Assembly (NCBI GenBank): GCA_037445895.1
Contig: JBBIJO010000003.1
Span: 1 to 64,000, forward strand
Length of the DNA: 64,000 nucleotides
Source of the DNA: JBBIJO01 sp037445895
GTDB lineage: Bacteria; Bacteroidota; Ignavibacteria; Kapaibacteriales; UBA2268
Reading direction: 5' to 3'
Below, piece after piece: positions 27,034-36,536 of the stretch (position 1 is the stretch's first letter; each line of letters starts with the position of its first letter). A model generated the notes under the pieces. That model did not search any database, had not been told where the DNA came from, and was given only the letters and a program-made list of their open reading frames with translations. The position numbers were made by a program, and so were the translations under genes.

Positions 27034-29352
27034 ATGTCGAAAAAAGATGAACTTCACGAATTAGAAAAAAATTGTATTGAGGTTAAGGACTACATTGAAT
27101 TGTTTCGTAAAGCTTTGGAGGAACCGAGCGATAGGGAATATGCTTCTGAACTAATAGCTACTGCCGAAGAAGAATGTAAGTTTCCCAACGATTTTGTGCT
27201 TGTTGCCGAAGGATATTCGTTGCTTGGAAATCATAAGAAAGCGTATGAATTATATGAAGAGGCAGAAGATAGTGCCTTTGAACCATTAGAATTCGCACAA
27301 ATAGGAAATAGCATATTCGCTTATCTAAATGATTCGGAAAAAGCGAATGAACTGCTTCGTCGAGCAGTGAAGGATGTAACAAAGTTATCCGATGCTGTTT
27401 CTCTATTAGGTATGCTCCAAAATATCCCTCTTGGCGAGGAAGCGTTTCAAGAACTTTTTGGAAAAATTCAAGCACAGTGCAAAAGTTTAGAAGACTATAG
27501 AAATGTAACCAAGACGATTATCGAAGAGGTTGGCAACATACAACTTGCTAAGACTTTCGTTCAACTAATCGAAAGTAAATTAGATGGAATAGAGGCAATC
27601 ACCAATTTAGCTGTTACTATTTTTGAAATGTTCAATGACAAAGAATGGGCAATTAGGTTGCTCGATGAAATAAGCTCCGATGCCAAATTTACAAAGGAGT
27701 ATATAAAGCTTGCTGAATGTTACCGTAAATTTTCGGAGTTTGATAAAGCTATGGAATTAATGGAAAATGCAAAAGATTATGCAGTCTTGGGCGAAGAATT
27801 TTTGGAATTAGCCTTTGCATATTGGGATTTCGAACAAAATACGGATCTGTGTGTGTCCTTGATAGAAAAGTCATTGAAGGATATTAAGGAACAAAAGCGA
27901 CTGATTGAACTTGCCAAATTTTCTTCCGAGAAGTTGAAAAACCAAAATCTTACCCAAAAGATTTTGCTGCAAGTCGAAGCGAGGGCTTCTACAACGAGCG
28001 ATTATATTAATCTAATTCAATCTGCCTTTGCTTTGGTAGAAGATGATGAATTCAAAGTTGTAATTTATGATAAACTCCTTGAAAAGATAGTTACACCTGT
28101 GGATTTAATTTCTGTTGCCGAAGATGTCGTTAATCGAACTGAAGATATTGAAAGAGGTAAAAAATTCTTCGATAAAGCAATTCAAAATTGTTCAACATTG
28201 AAGCAAATGATTGAAATTGCGGAAAAAGCCAATATATTATTTAAGAATAAGCAGTTTACTTTTGAAATTTTGAACCGAGCTACAAATTTTGCCAAGGAAA
28301 CCACCGATTATTTGCTGATTGCAGAAAAATCTTTTTCACTTATCGATGACAAAATTTTTGGACGTAAGAATCTCGAAACCGCAGAAGAACTTGTTACTAA
28401 TCTCCAAGAAATCAAAAATGTCCACGAGTTATTTGTGAGGTTTTTATCCGATGAACTCGAAAGTATCCAAAGAGTAAATGAAAAATTAGCGAAACGCGAA
28501 ATGTTCCAATCCAAATACGATGAATTTCGAAAAATTGAAAGCGATGCCAAATATTTACAAGACTACTTAAATCTTGCTGAAAGGGTAGTAGGCGAGATTG
28601 ACGATGCTCATTATTGCCGTAATCTATTGAGCAAAGCAGAAAAATTTCTCGATACCCAATTTCTTAATGTCGAAAACTATTTTAAATTAGCAAAAGCTAT
28701 ACTTAAGTTAACCGCAGATACAAATTGGGCAATACTTGTGTTCGATAATCTATATTGGAAACGAATTGTATTCATAAATGATTTACTACTATTCTGCAAA
28801 TTGGTTATGGGAGCTTTAGCTGACAAAGAAATGGCAAGAGAGTTATGCGAAAAATATATTAACAACTGGAAAAACAAGGTCGAAAATCCAACTGATGCTC
28901 TTAAGATAGCAAAAATTATGGTTGAATTCGATTTCGTTGGAAAAGATATCGTTTCATTGCTCGACAAATATGTTGGTGATATATGCTCTTTGCCTATTGC
29001 TATTGAATTTCTTAAATTTGCAACGCGTCAAAACTTTATGGACATTATTGGCAAAATTAAAGAAAAGGTATGGGAATTAGTGCGAAGTTCGGATGATATA
29101 TTAATGGCAACAAATGCTTTACTCCAAATTGGTGAGCCTAAAGAAAAAGTGATAGAAAATTATATGAAGTTTGTTGAAAATATTAATGATAGCAATATGC
29201 TTTTGTCGTTTACCGCGAATTTTTATGAACTTTTTGGCAACAACGAGAGGTTCAACGAAATTGTAAGTAAAATTACAACTAAGTTAAACAAACAACAAAA
29301 AGAGCGAGTTAAGAAGATTCATTCAATTTTTATGGAACAAAAATATTGGTAA
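27034..29352 (+). CDS. Large helical-repeat (TPR-like) solenoid protein of unknown function
   Basis: A 772-residue, acidic, cytoplasmic protein with no signal peptide or membrane helix. From residue about 15 to 720 it repeats a helix-pair unit of roughly 35-38 residues whose first helix reads like DYIxLAExxxxxx and whose second reads AxxLLxxA: for example EFLELAFAYWDFEQNTDL, DYINLIQSAFALVEDDEF, DYLLIAEKSFSLIDDKIF, DYLNLAERVVGEIDDAHY and NYFKLAKAILKLTADTNW. Positions resemble TPR or HAT repeats but the consensus is its own. One segment (about 475-505) is a charged coiled coil. A protein-binding scaffold is the likely role. It lies 15 bases before adk. I do not recognise a named family. Confidence 0.8.
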   Translation: MSKKDELHELEKNCIEVKDYIELFRKALEEPSDREYASELIATAEEECKFPNDFVLVAEGYSLLGNHKKAYELYEEAEDSAFEPLEFAQIGNSIFAYLNDSEKANELLRRAVKDVTKLSDAVSLLGMLQNIPLGEEAFQELFGKIQAQCKSLEDYRNVTKTIIEEVGNIQLAKTFVQLIESKLDGIEAITNLAVTIFEMFNDKEWAIRLLDEISSDAKFTKEYIKLAECYRKFSEFDKAMELMENAKDYAVLGEEFLELAFAYWDFEQNTDLCVSLIEKSLKDIKEQKRLIELAKFSSEKLKNQNLTQKILLQVEARASTTSDYINLIQSAFALVEDDEFKVVIYDKLLEKIVTPVDLISVAEDVVNRTEDIERGKKFFDKAIQNCSTLKQMIEIAEKANILFKNKQFTFEILNRATNFAKETTDYLLIAEKSFSLIDDKIFGRKNLETAEELVTNLQEIKNVHELFVRFLSDELESIQRVNEKLAKREMFQSKYDEFRKIESDAKYLQDYLNLAERVVGEIDDAHYCRNLLSKAEKFLDTQFLNVENYFKLAKAILKLTADTNWAILVFDNLYWKRIVFINDLLLFCKLVMGALADKEMARELCEKYINNWKNKVENPTDALKIAKIMVEFDFVGKDIVSLLDKYVGDICSLPIAIEFLKFATRQNFMDIIGKIKEKVWELVRSSDDILMATNALLQIGEPKEKVIENYMKFVENINDSNMLLSFTANFYELFGNNERFNEIVSKITTKLNKQQKERVKKIHSIFMEQKYW

Positions 29353-29367
29353 TCTGATAGGTGATTT

Positions 29368-30012
29368 ATGAGGTTAATATTTCTTGGTCCTCCGGGTGCA
29401 GGAAAAGGAACGCAGGCAGAATTCATTTGCCGGGATTACGGAATCCGACAGCTTTCGACTGGCGATATACTCCGAGCACATCGGAAAAATGGGACCCCAC
29501 TTGGGTTAAAGGCTCAACAATTTATGGATTGCGGCGAATTGGTTCCCGATGCGATTATTATCGATATGATTCGGGAAGAATTGCAAAAGCCCGAATTAAA
29601 AAATGGGTATCTTCTCGATGGTTTCCCGCGCACTATTGCCCAAGCCGAAGCGCTCGATAAACTTCTCGAAGAGATGCATCAGCAACTTGATGCTGTTTTA
29701 ATTTTGGATGTTCCAATCGAAGAGTTGGTTACTCGATTGACCGCAAGAAGGACCTGCAAAGTCTGTGGAAAAACCTATCATCTTATTTATAATCCTCCGA
29801 AAGTGGATGGAGTCTGCGATTTGGACGGAGGGGAATTATATCAAAGGAGCGATGATAATGAAGCAACTGTTCGTAATCGTCTTTCTGTGTATGAAAACCA
29901 GACAAAACCATTAATCGAATATTATCGAAAAAAAAATATTGGAAAAAATATCAATGGATTAGGTAAAATTGATGAAATTTACCAAAGAATCAAAGAAGCA
30001 TTAAACCGATAA
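29368..30012 (+). CDS. adk: Adenylate kinase
   Basis: Converts ATP and AMP to two ADP. P-loop FLGPPGAGKGTQA at the N-terminus, AMP-binding LSTGDILRAH and LLDGFPRTIAQAE, and a long-form LID with a zinc site CKVCGKTYH ... GVCDLDGG. The fourth ligand is Asp, as in the Bacillus enzyme (Cys3-Asp). At 214 residues it has the usual length. Confidence 0.97.
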   Translation: MRLIFLGPPGAGKGTQAEFICRDYGIRQLSTGDILRAHRKNGTPLGLKAQQFMDCGELVPDAIIIDMIREELQKPELKNGYLLDGFPRTIAQAEALDKLLEEMHQQLDAVLILDVPIEELVTRLTARRTCKVCGKTYHLIYNPPKVDGVCDLDGGELYQRSDDNEATVRNRLSVYENQTKPLIEYYRKKNIGKNINGLGKIDEIYQRIKEALNR

Positions 30013-30037
30013 TACTGTTCTGGCGATTTTGTTGCGA

Positions 30038-30070
30038 TGTAATGGCTGTTTTTTGCAAACAGCCGTTACA
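30038..30070. terminator. Hairpin between convergent adk and rho
   Basis: A 14-bp inverted repeat (TGTAATGGCTGTTT and AAACAGCCGTTACA, one G-T pair) surrounds a 5-base loop. It occupies most of the gap between adk (ends 30012) and rho (ends 30071). There is no clear U-tract on either side, so a bidirectional transcript-end or RNA-stability hairpin is likelier than a classical terminator. Its core GGCTGTT/AACAGCC recurs in the hairpin at 31853. Confidence 0.7.
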
Positions 30071-31396
30071 TTATGAATTTAAACCCTGCAAGAAATCCCG
30101 ATTAGATCGTGTTCCTTTAATTTTATTCATCAAAAACTCGATTGCTTCGACTGTTTGCATTTCGCTTAGGACCTTACGCAAAACCCATACTCGGTTAAGT
30201 TCGTCGGAGGTTAATAGTAGCTCTTCTTTACGTGTTCCAGAACGATTAACATCGATAGCAGGAAAGATTCTTCTGTCGGAAATGCGGCGGTCGAGAACAA
30301 GTTCCATATTTCCCGTTCCTTTAAATTCTTCGAAAATAACTTCGTCCATCCTACTACCTGTTTCAATTAAAGCAGTAGCAATAATAGTTAGTGAACCGCC
30401 TTCTTCGATGTTTCGTGCTGCACCAAAGAAGCGTTTTGGTTTGTGAAGAGCATTTGCATCGACGCCTCCAGAAAGGATTTTTCCAGAGTGGGGTGTAACA
30501 GTGTTGCTGGCTCTCGCTAATCGAGTTATTGAATCGAGGAGGATTACAACATCAAGTTTAGCTTCGACGAGCCTTTTAGCTTTTTCGAGAACCATATCTG
30601 CAACTTGCATATGGCGTTCGGGTGGTTCATCGAAAGTTGAGGAAACGATTTCGGCTTTAACTGAACGTTGCATATCGGTAACTTCTTCTGGGCGTTCGTC
30701 TATGAGTAATATAATTAACTTTATTTCCGGGTGATTTTTTACTATGGCATTTGCCATTTGTTGCAAAAGTATAGTTTTGCCCGATTTTGGGGGTGCCACT
30801 ATTAATCCTCGTTGTCCTTTTCCAATTGGACAAAGAAGATTGACAACTCTCATCGAATACTCGCTTGGGGAAGTTTCGAGGTTAATTCTTTTGACTGGAT
30901 AGGTAGGTGTAAGATTGTCGAAAAGTTGGCGGTCGCGAAGTAAATCAGGTTCAAGATAGTTGACAGTTTCAACCTTTAACAAAGCAAAAAACCGCTCCCC
31001 TTCTTTCGGAGGTCGCACTTGACCACGAATAGTATCTCCGGTTCGTAAGCCAAAGCGTTTGATTTGCGACGGAGAAACATAAATATCATCGGGGGATGAT
31101 AAGTAATTGTAATCTGCCGACCGAAGGAACCCATAACCATCGGGTAAGATTTCCAATATTCCGGTTGCACTTATGTAGCTTTCTGTTTGAACCTCCTTTG
31201 GTTGAGATATTGTTTGGGATTCAAGTATTTTCAGTATGAGTTCCTGCTTGCGGAGGTCTGCAAAGTTTGTAATTCCGAGTGATTTGGCTATTGCTGTTAA
31301 TTCAGCAATCTTTTTGCTTTTGAGGATTTCAACATCGATCATTTCTTTTGTTGGATGATTGTTGTTGATTTCATCCTTTACTGTTGTGTATGCCAT
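30071..31396 (-). CDS. rho: Transcription termination factor Rho
   Basis: RNA-dependent ATPase hexamer that ends transcription. The N-terminal Rho-N helices (ELTAIAKSLGITNFADLRKQELI), cold-shock-like RNA-binding domain (GILEILPDGYGFLRS), Walker A APPKSGKTIL, LIDERPEEVTDM and the Q/R loop VVILLDSITRLARASN are all present. The length of 441 residues is within the range for Bacteroidota, which lack a long N-terminal insertion in some lineages. Confidence 0.97.
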   Translation of the reverse strand: MAYTTVKDEINNNHPTKEMIDVEILKSKKIAELTAIAKSLGITNFADLRKQELILKILESQTISQPKEVQTESYISATGILEILPDGYGFLRSADYNYLSSPDDIYVSPSQIKRFGLRTGDTIRGQVRPPKEGERFFALLKVETVNYLEPDLLRDRQLFDNLTPTYPVKRINLETSPSEYSMRVVNLLCPIGKGQRGLIVAPPKSGKTILLQQMANAIVKNHPEIKLIILLIDERPEEVTDMQRSVKAEIVSSTFDEPPERHMQVADMVLEKAKRLVEAKLDVVILLDSITRLARASNTVTPHSGKILSGGVDANALHKPKRFFGAARNIEEGGSLTIIATALIETGSRMDEVIFEEFKGTGNMELVLDRRISDRRIFPAIDVNRSGTRKEELLLTSDELNRVWVLRKVLSEMQTVEAIEFLMNKIKGTRSNRDFLQGLNS

Positions 31397-31501
31397 TTTA
31401 ACACCTATAAGTAGTTATTGAATTTTTGAATATTGTGCTCAAGAAGTTTTGTAGCAGTATTATTAATGATGTAATTTTAAGGAATACAAATATAATTCAA
31501 A

Positions 31502-31533
31502 TTTTCGAGTTTCAAATAAAAATTTTATCTTTG
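31502..31533 (+). promoter_or_regulatory. Bacteroidota-type promoter for the divIC/ftsB-like gene
   Basis: TATCTTTG at 31526-31533 matches the -7 consensus TAnnTTTG. A TTTC/TTTT stretch about 19 bases upstream is a partial -33 box. The start codon is 39 bases downstream. Confidence 0.5.
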
Positions 31534-31571
31534 TTATTACGACCATAATTATTAACGTATAAAAGGATAAA

Positions 31572-31838
31572 ATGTTTGAATTGAAAAAAATTAAACTGTT
31601 TTTTGCTGTTTTGCTAATCGGCGTTTGGATAGTTTTATATGTAAGTAATGTAATAGCGACAAATAAACTATTTCGCGAAAAATATGTATTGGAAAGTCAG
31701 TTAGAAAAACTTCGGGAAGAAAATCTAATCCTTTCGAAAAAAATTAACGAATTGGAAGATGCAGAGCGAATAATACCTTTCGCAAAAAAAAATCTAAATA
31801 TGAAAGAGCCCGAAAATCTTCCTGTTATCATAAAGTAA
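31572..31838 (+). CDS. Septum formation initiator (DivIC/FtsB-like) protein
   Basis: An 88-residue bitopic membrane protein: short cytoplasmic N-terminus, one transmembrane helix (LFFAVLLIGVWIVLYVSNVI), then a coiled coil (KYVLESQLEKLREENLILSKKINELED) and the short conserved end IIPFAKKNLNMKEPENL. This is the layout of DivIC/FtsB, which with FtsL and FtsQ controls septal wall synthesis. It stands alone here with its own promoter. Confidence 0.88.
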   Translation: MFELKKIKLFFAVLLIGVWIVLYVSNVIATNKLFREKYVLESQLEKLREENLILSKKINELEDAERIIPFAKKNLNMKEPENLPVIIK

Positions 31839-31852
31839 CGAATTAAAGGAGA

Positions 31853-31881
31853 TTGGGGCTGTTGACTGCCAACAGCCCCAA
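31853..31881. terminator. Hairpin between convergent divIC/ftsB-like and susD-like genes
   Basis: A perfect 12-bp inverted repeat (TTGGGGCTGTTG and CAACAGCCCCAA) around the 5-base loop ACTGC fills the gap between two convergent genes. It has no U-tract. It shares its core with the hairpin at 30038-30070. Confidence 0.75.
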
Positions 31882-31888
31882 GTCCATT

Positions 31889-33241
31889 CTATGGCCAGAA
31901 GGTTGCGTCCCACCAGAGTTGGCTGAATATTGTAATATTTGATCCCACTTGCTTGAAATTTTCGAAATTATAGATTCGTTCCGATTGTGGGTATAAAAAT
32001 CTGCGGGGGACTTGGCTACCAGTTACAGGTGTTAGTGTTGGATAATCTGTGCGTCGCCAATCAGTCCAAACTTCTGGATTAAAGAAGCAAGCGATATACT
32101 TTTGTTCCATAATGTTTTTGAGCGTCAAATTTCCTTCGCCAACACTAACCGTAGCCTGATTCCAATAGGCTTGGGCATCGGCATCGGCTACGCCAATCTT
32201 TGCCATCGAAGCCAGAATTCCATCTTTATATGCGTTGTATGCTGCTGTCGCATTTCCTTTGGCAAGTTGGCATTCTGCTTCGATAAATTTGGCTTCGACA
32301 TAAGTAATAAATAGGACGGGAGAATTAATACTTGCGTAAAATGGACCAAGCGGAGAATCTTTCGAATAGTTGCCGTTACCGTCTTTTTCTGCAATAAATG
32401 GTCTTCGCGGGTCATTAAAAGTATTCATCAAATCCATAATAACGGGGCCCATAGTAATGTCTCCACTTCGTTGAGTAACGAACTGATAAAGGGGATTAGC
32501 CTCTGTCTCTTTGTCGGTAAAAGGCATTTGGAAATCATCATCGTTACTTGTAAAGCCGTTTTGTAGCGCTGCGAGTGCTTCGTCGTATTTCTTTAAGTGA
32601 AGATGAAATCTTGCTTTCAAGGTGTAAGCAGCTTTAATCCAATTAGCAGTTTTACCGCTATACATAAAGTCGTCGGCTCCTGGTTTTAGCAGACTCGAGG
32701 TTGCTTGGAGATTGCTGATAGCATCGTCGAGCAATGATTGAATAGTGTTATAGATTTGTTCTTGTGTGTCATATTTTGGAGTGAGATTGTCCACACCTTT
32801 AAAAGCATCGGAATAGGGAATGTCCCCACAGACGTCGGTCCACATCCCAAGAGAAAATGCCATAAGTATTTGTGCTATTCCTTTGTAGTAGGGGGAGTTA
32901 TTTTTGTCGGCAAGCTTCATAAGAGTGTATAAATCTACCATAGGACCGGCATACATTGTGTTCCAGGCGTTGTCGATTTCATTCTCGTTAAAAGTGTAAT
33001 TATAGATTCCTAAATGTTGCCTGTCCGCTCCAAAAAGTTGCTGTGTGAAACAGCCAGCAAAACGTCCAATATCGCCTCCTAGGACATAAGCTATTCCGGC
33101 CTGGGTTGTTGGCAAAATGGTTTTCATAGGGACATTACTTGGGCTTGTTGGGTCAACGTTGAGATTGGTATCGACCCAACTATCGCAGGAAAATGCGAAA
33201 ACCGAAAGTAAAACTACCATAAAAATTGTTTTGGTTTTCAT
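31889..33241 (-). CDS. SusD/RagB-family nutrient-binding outer membrane lipoprotein
   Basis: A 450-residue surface lipoprotein: signal MKTKTIFMVVLLSVFAFSC with the lipobox Cys at residue 19, then a SusD-like alpha-helical fold (YYKGIAQILMAFSLGMWTDVCGDIPYSDAF; ANWIKAAYTLKARFHLHLKKYDEALAAL; VEAKFIEAECQLAKGNATAAYNAYKDGI). It caps the SusC channel encoded 28 bases upstream and binds the ligand. The SusD_RagB_2 (SusD-like_2) type is often not linked to glycans, and no glycoside hydrolase is nearby, so the substrate may be a peptide or other polymer. Confidence 0.93.
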   Translation of the reverse strand: MKTKTIFMVVLLSVFAFSCDSWVDTNLNVDPTSPSNVPMKTILPTTQAGIAYVLGGDIGRFAGCFTQQLFGADRQHLGIYNYTFNENEIDNAWNTMYAGPMVDLYTLMKLADKNNSPYYKGIAQILMAFSLGMWTDVCGDIPYSDAFKGVDNLTPKYDTQEQIYNTIQSLLDDAISNLQATSSLLKPGADDFMYSGKTANWIKAAYTLKARFHLHLKKYDEALAALQNGFTSNDDDFQMPFTDKETEANPLYQFVTQRSGDITMGPVIMDLMNTFNDPRRPFIAEKDGNGNYSKDSPLGPFYASINSPVLFITYVEAKFIEAECQLAKGNATAAYNAYKDGILASMAKIGVADADAQAYWNQATVSVGEGNLTLKNIMEQKYIACFFNPEVWTDWRRTDYPTLTPVTGSQVPRRFLYPQSERIYNFENFKQVGSNITIFSQLWWDATFWP

Positions 33242-33269
33242 ATATTTCTCCTTGTTATTTAACTTCTAC

Positions 33270-36200
33270 TTAGAAATCAACAGTGATTGTGAAATTGTAG
33301 CTTCGAGTCCCGGGCATATTAAAATAGTCGAGGCCTTGTGCACTATACGCACCCATAAGGTTTGTTTCGGGGTCAACCCCTTTATATTTAGTGTTTAGCC
33401 AGAGATTGCGTCCAGTAAAGGTGAGAATCACATTCGAAAATGGAGTATATTCGACAATCGATTTAGGCAAAGTATAGGAAAGGCTCACCTCGCGTAGTCG
33501 AATCCAACCAGCATCTTCGATAAAGTCTTCTGTGTTGTCGCCAACGAATCCATTCCCATTACCTAAGGATAACCAACCTTCATCTACTACTACTTTAATG
33601 TCGTTTCGAGCGTTTGATGTTACGAGATTGCCATTTTCATCTAAATGTCCTTTAACTCCCGAGAAGACTGTTGTATCGCCACGATTTTCTGTATCTTTAT
33701 GCGTTCCAAAGAAATAAAGAGCACCACGAGTCCCATTCCACATTTTACCACCTTTCTTGATATCGATTAAGAAAGATAGGGTCAAACCTTTCCAGGAGAT
33801 GGAATTTCGGAAACCAAGAAGCCAATCTGGATTTGGAGAACCTAATGATTTTTCATTTTTGGAATCAAGTATTGGAAAACCATATTCATCTGAATTTGGG
33901 TCGTCATTGATGACAACGTTGCCATTAGAGTCGCGGAGCCAGCCAAACCCAAAGATTGAACCGTATGGCTTACCTGCAACAATGCGAACCGAAGAGCCTT
34001 CGAATCCTCCGAGAAAGATGTTATCGATTCCTTCGTAAAGCTCATCAACCATATTCTTATTCGTCGAGAAGTTGAGATTTATATCCCATCGCCAGTCGGC
34101 TGTATTTAATGGTGTAATATTTAAAACTGCTTCCCAACCTTTGTTCGATATTTGTCCTGCATTGAAAACAGCTGCGTAATATCCAGTGGAGCGTGCAATA
34201 GGGACACTAAAGATTTGGTCTTTACTCACAGAATTGTAGTATGTTAAATCCAATGAAAAGAGATTGTCGAGAAAAGCAACATTGAAGCCAATTTCCCACG
34301 ACGTCGTCTTTTCGGGGCGAAGTTTATCGTTTCCAAGAACGTCACCTGTTACAAAGCCAACTTGTCCATTGAATGGGAAGGAAACTCCGTTTGTATAACC
34401 GTCGGCATAGGCTGCTTGAATAAAAGGTGTCGAGATTGCATACAATGGCGCATCCTTACCTACAACGGCATAATTAAAGCGAAGTTTGCCAAAATTAAAC
34501 CAGCTTCCTTCGAAGACATCTTTAAAGAGAGTTGTAAATACAACACTTATACTTCCTTGTCCATACCAGAATGAGTTATTGTCTTTCGGCAATGTAGTGG
34601 ACATATCGTTGCGAATGCTTCCGTTGAAATACAACCATTCCTGGTAGTCCAAGGATAAGTCGCCGTAGAAACCTAATCTTCGAAGTTTACTTTGAGATTG
34701 GCGAACAATTTGGCTCGTAGTATTAGACATATGGTAGAAATCTGGAACTATTAAGCCATCTCCCTGTGTGTATAGCGAACTGCCAACCGATTGGAATAAG
34801 TTATTCCCGAGGATTAGTTTTCCAACTAAATCATCGGTTAAGTCGTAATTAAACGTTAAAATTAAATCGGAGGTTAGGTCATTGCTGTATAGTTCGTGAT
34901 TAAAGATTTGCCCGGCGGGGTTGGTGTTTGAATATATAGCAAATTCTTGACGTCGTTTATCGAAATAAATGTCTGCTCCGAGTCGATACATTAGGTCTAT
35001 GTTTGGGTTGAAATAATAGTTGAGTTGAATATTCCCAATAAAACGGTCAACGTCATCAAAGAATGGGCTTCGGACTACCGTCCAAAATGGGTTATCGTAG
35101 AAACCACCTCCACGATAAGTTCTTTGGGTGCCATCGGCGAACATATAAGCATCGGAATGATTAATTGCATCAGTGCCGTAACCATTCGAATTGTCAAATG
35201 TAGGTGGTGTTCGAAGTAATCCCAACATAACTCCACTAGTGTTGCTACCTTGCTGGACGCGTCTTCCCCCCGAGTTAGTATACATAATATTACCGCTTGC
35301 TTTAAGTCGCGAGGAGATTCTTGCCTCTCCGTTGAAACGAATTGATTGACGTGAAAAGCTTGTTAGGGGAACAATTCCAGAAGATTTAGAGTTAGAAAGA
35401 GATAAAAAGAAAGAGCCAAATTCCGTTCCACCTGTAAAGGAAAGGTTCTGAGTATTTGTCATTCCGGTAACAAAGAAATTATGAAGATTGTCGTATGGCT
35501 CAATCTTTTTGAAGCGAGAGGGGTTATTTACGCTATCAACGAAAGATTTGCTTACAATGCTTCCATTTTTATTAAACTTATTTGGGGTTTGTGTATCCCA
35601 ATACAGGGTGTCGATTGACGCGCCCCAACTGCGGCTTTGAGTACTTCCTGGTTGGACGAAATTCCCACCAGCACCTTGGGAGAATTTAGTTTGGGTCTCG
35701 GGCAGTTTATTCACCTCGTCGATGGATGTAGTAGCAGAAAACGTTACATTAATTTTTTCAGTAGTTACTGCCTGTCCTTTTTTGGTGGTAATGACTATCG
35801 CACCGTTTGCGGCACGTATTCCATAAAGTGCAGTTGCAGCAGGTCCCTTCAATACGGTTACCGATTCAATATCGTCGGGATTTAGGTCGATTGCTCGGTT
35901 CGAATAAGCAACACCCCAAAGTAAGTTATTTGTTCCATTATCAGGATTACTGCTATACGACATTGAGTTGTCTATTAGGATGCCATCGACAACAAAGAGT
36001 GGTTGGTTACCGCCGAGGAAAGAATTTTGTCCTCGAATTTGGATGTATGCCGAAGCACCTGGGACGCCGGTAGAGTTAACCACTCGGACGCCAGCAACTT
36101 TTCCAGTAATGGAATTCACAATGTTTGTAGTTCGCGATTCAGAAATTAATTTTCCGCCCATTTCTTCGAGGGAATATCCTATCGATTTCTTTTCGCGTTC

Positions 36201-36536
36201 CAAACCAATTGCAGTGACGACAACTTCTTCGGTGAGTAATTTATCTTCTTCGAGCGAAACATTGAAGAAATCTTTGCCTTCGATACTAACTTCTTTGGTT
36301 TTCATTCCAACTCGACGAAACACTAAAACCCGTGCACGGAGTGGGACTTTGATTGAAAAGCTTCCATCGCCTTTGGTAAAAGTTCCAATTGCTGTTCCTT
36401 TTACCATAACTGTAACGCCGGAAAGTGCATTTCCGTTTTCGTCCGTTACCTTACCGCTGACAACCCTTTCCTGTGAAAGAGCCCCAACTGTTGTAACGAA
36501 AAATGCAGCAATAAGGTAAAAAATAAATGTTTTCAT
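33270..36536 (-). CDS. SusC/RagA-family TonB-dependent outer membrane receptor
   Basis: A TonB-linked transporter of 1088 residues. The signal (MKTFIFYLIAAFFVTTVGALS) is followed by a carboxypeptidase-regulatory-like domain (VSGKVTDENGNALSGVTVMVKG), a TonB-box-like region (LLTEEVVVTAIG), a plug with the SusC signature IQIRGQNSFLGGNQPLFVVDGILIDNS, and a 22-strand barrel with a C-terminal aromatic end (YNFTITVDF). The ATG at 36536 begins the signal peptide; an in-frame ATG eight codons earlier (36560) would give an unusual lead. It pairs with the susD-like gene. Confidence 0.94.
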   Translation of the reverse strand: MKTFIFYLIAAFFVTTVGALSQERVVSGKVTDENGNALSGVTVMVKGTAIGTFTKGDGSFSIKVPLRARVLVFRRVGMKTKEVSIEGKDFFNVSLEEDKLLTEEVVVTAIGLEREKKSIGYSLEEMGGKLISESRTTNIVNSITGKVAGVRVVNSTGVPGASAYIQIRGQNSFLGGNQPLFVVDGILIDNSMSYSSNPDNGTNNLLWGVAYSNRAIDLNPDDIESVTVLKGPAATALYGIRAANGAIVITTKKGQAVTTEKINVTFSATTSIDEVNKLPETQTKFSQGAGGNFVQPGSTQSRSWGASIDTLYWDTQTPNKFNKNGSIVSKSFVDSVNNPSRFKKIEPYDNLHNFFVTGMTNTQNLSFTGGTEFGSFFLSLSNSKSSGIVPLTSFSRQSIRFNGEARISSRLKASGNIMYTNSGGRRVQQGSNTSGVMLGLLRTPPTFDNSNGYGTDAINHSDAYMFADGTQRTYRGGGFYDNPFWTVVRSPFFDDVDRFIGNIQLNYYFNPNIDLMYRLGADIYFDKRRQEFAIYSNTNPAGQIFNHELYSNDLTSDLILTFNYDLTDDLVGKLILGNNLFQSVGSSLYTQGDGLIVPDFYHMSNTTSQIVRQSQSKLRRLGFYGDLSLDYQEWLYFNGSIRNDMSTTLPKDNNSFWYGQGSISVVFTTLFKDVFEGSWFNFGKLRFNYAVVGKDAPLYAISTPFIQAAYADGYTNGVSFPFNGQVGFVTGDVLGNDKLRPEKTTSWEIGFNVAFLDNLFSLDLTYYNSVSKDQIFSVPIARSTGYYAAVFNAGQISNKGWEAVLNITPLNTADWRWDINLNFSTNKNMVDELYEGIDNIFLGGFEGSSVRIVAGKPYGSIFGFGWLRDSNGNVVINDDPNSDEYGFPILDSKNEKSLGSPNPDWLLGFRNSISWKGLTLSFLIDIKKGGKMWNGTRGALYFFGTHKDTENRGDTTVFSGVKGHLDENGNLVTSNARNDIKVVVDEGWLSLGNGNGFVGDNTEDFIEDAGWIRLREVSLSYTLPKSIVEYTPFSNVILTFTGRNLWLNTKYKGVDPETNLMGAYSAQGLDYFNMPGTRSYNFTITVDF

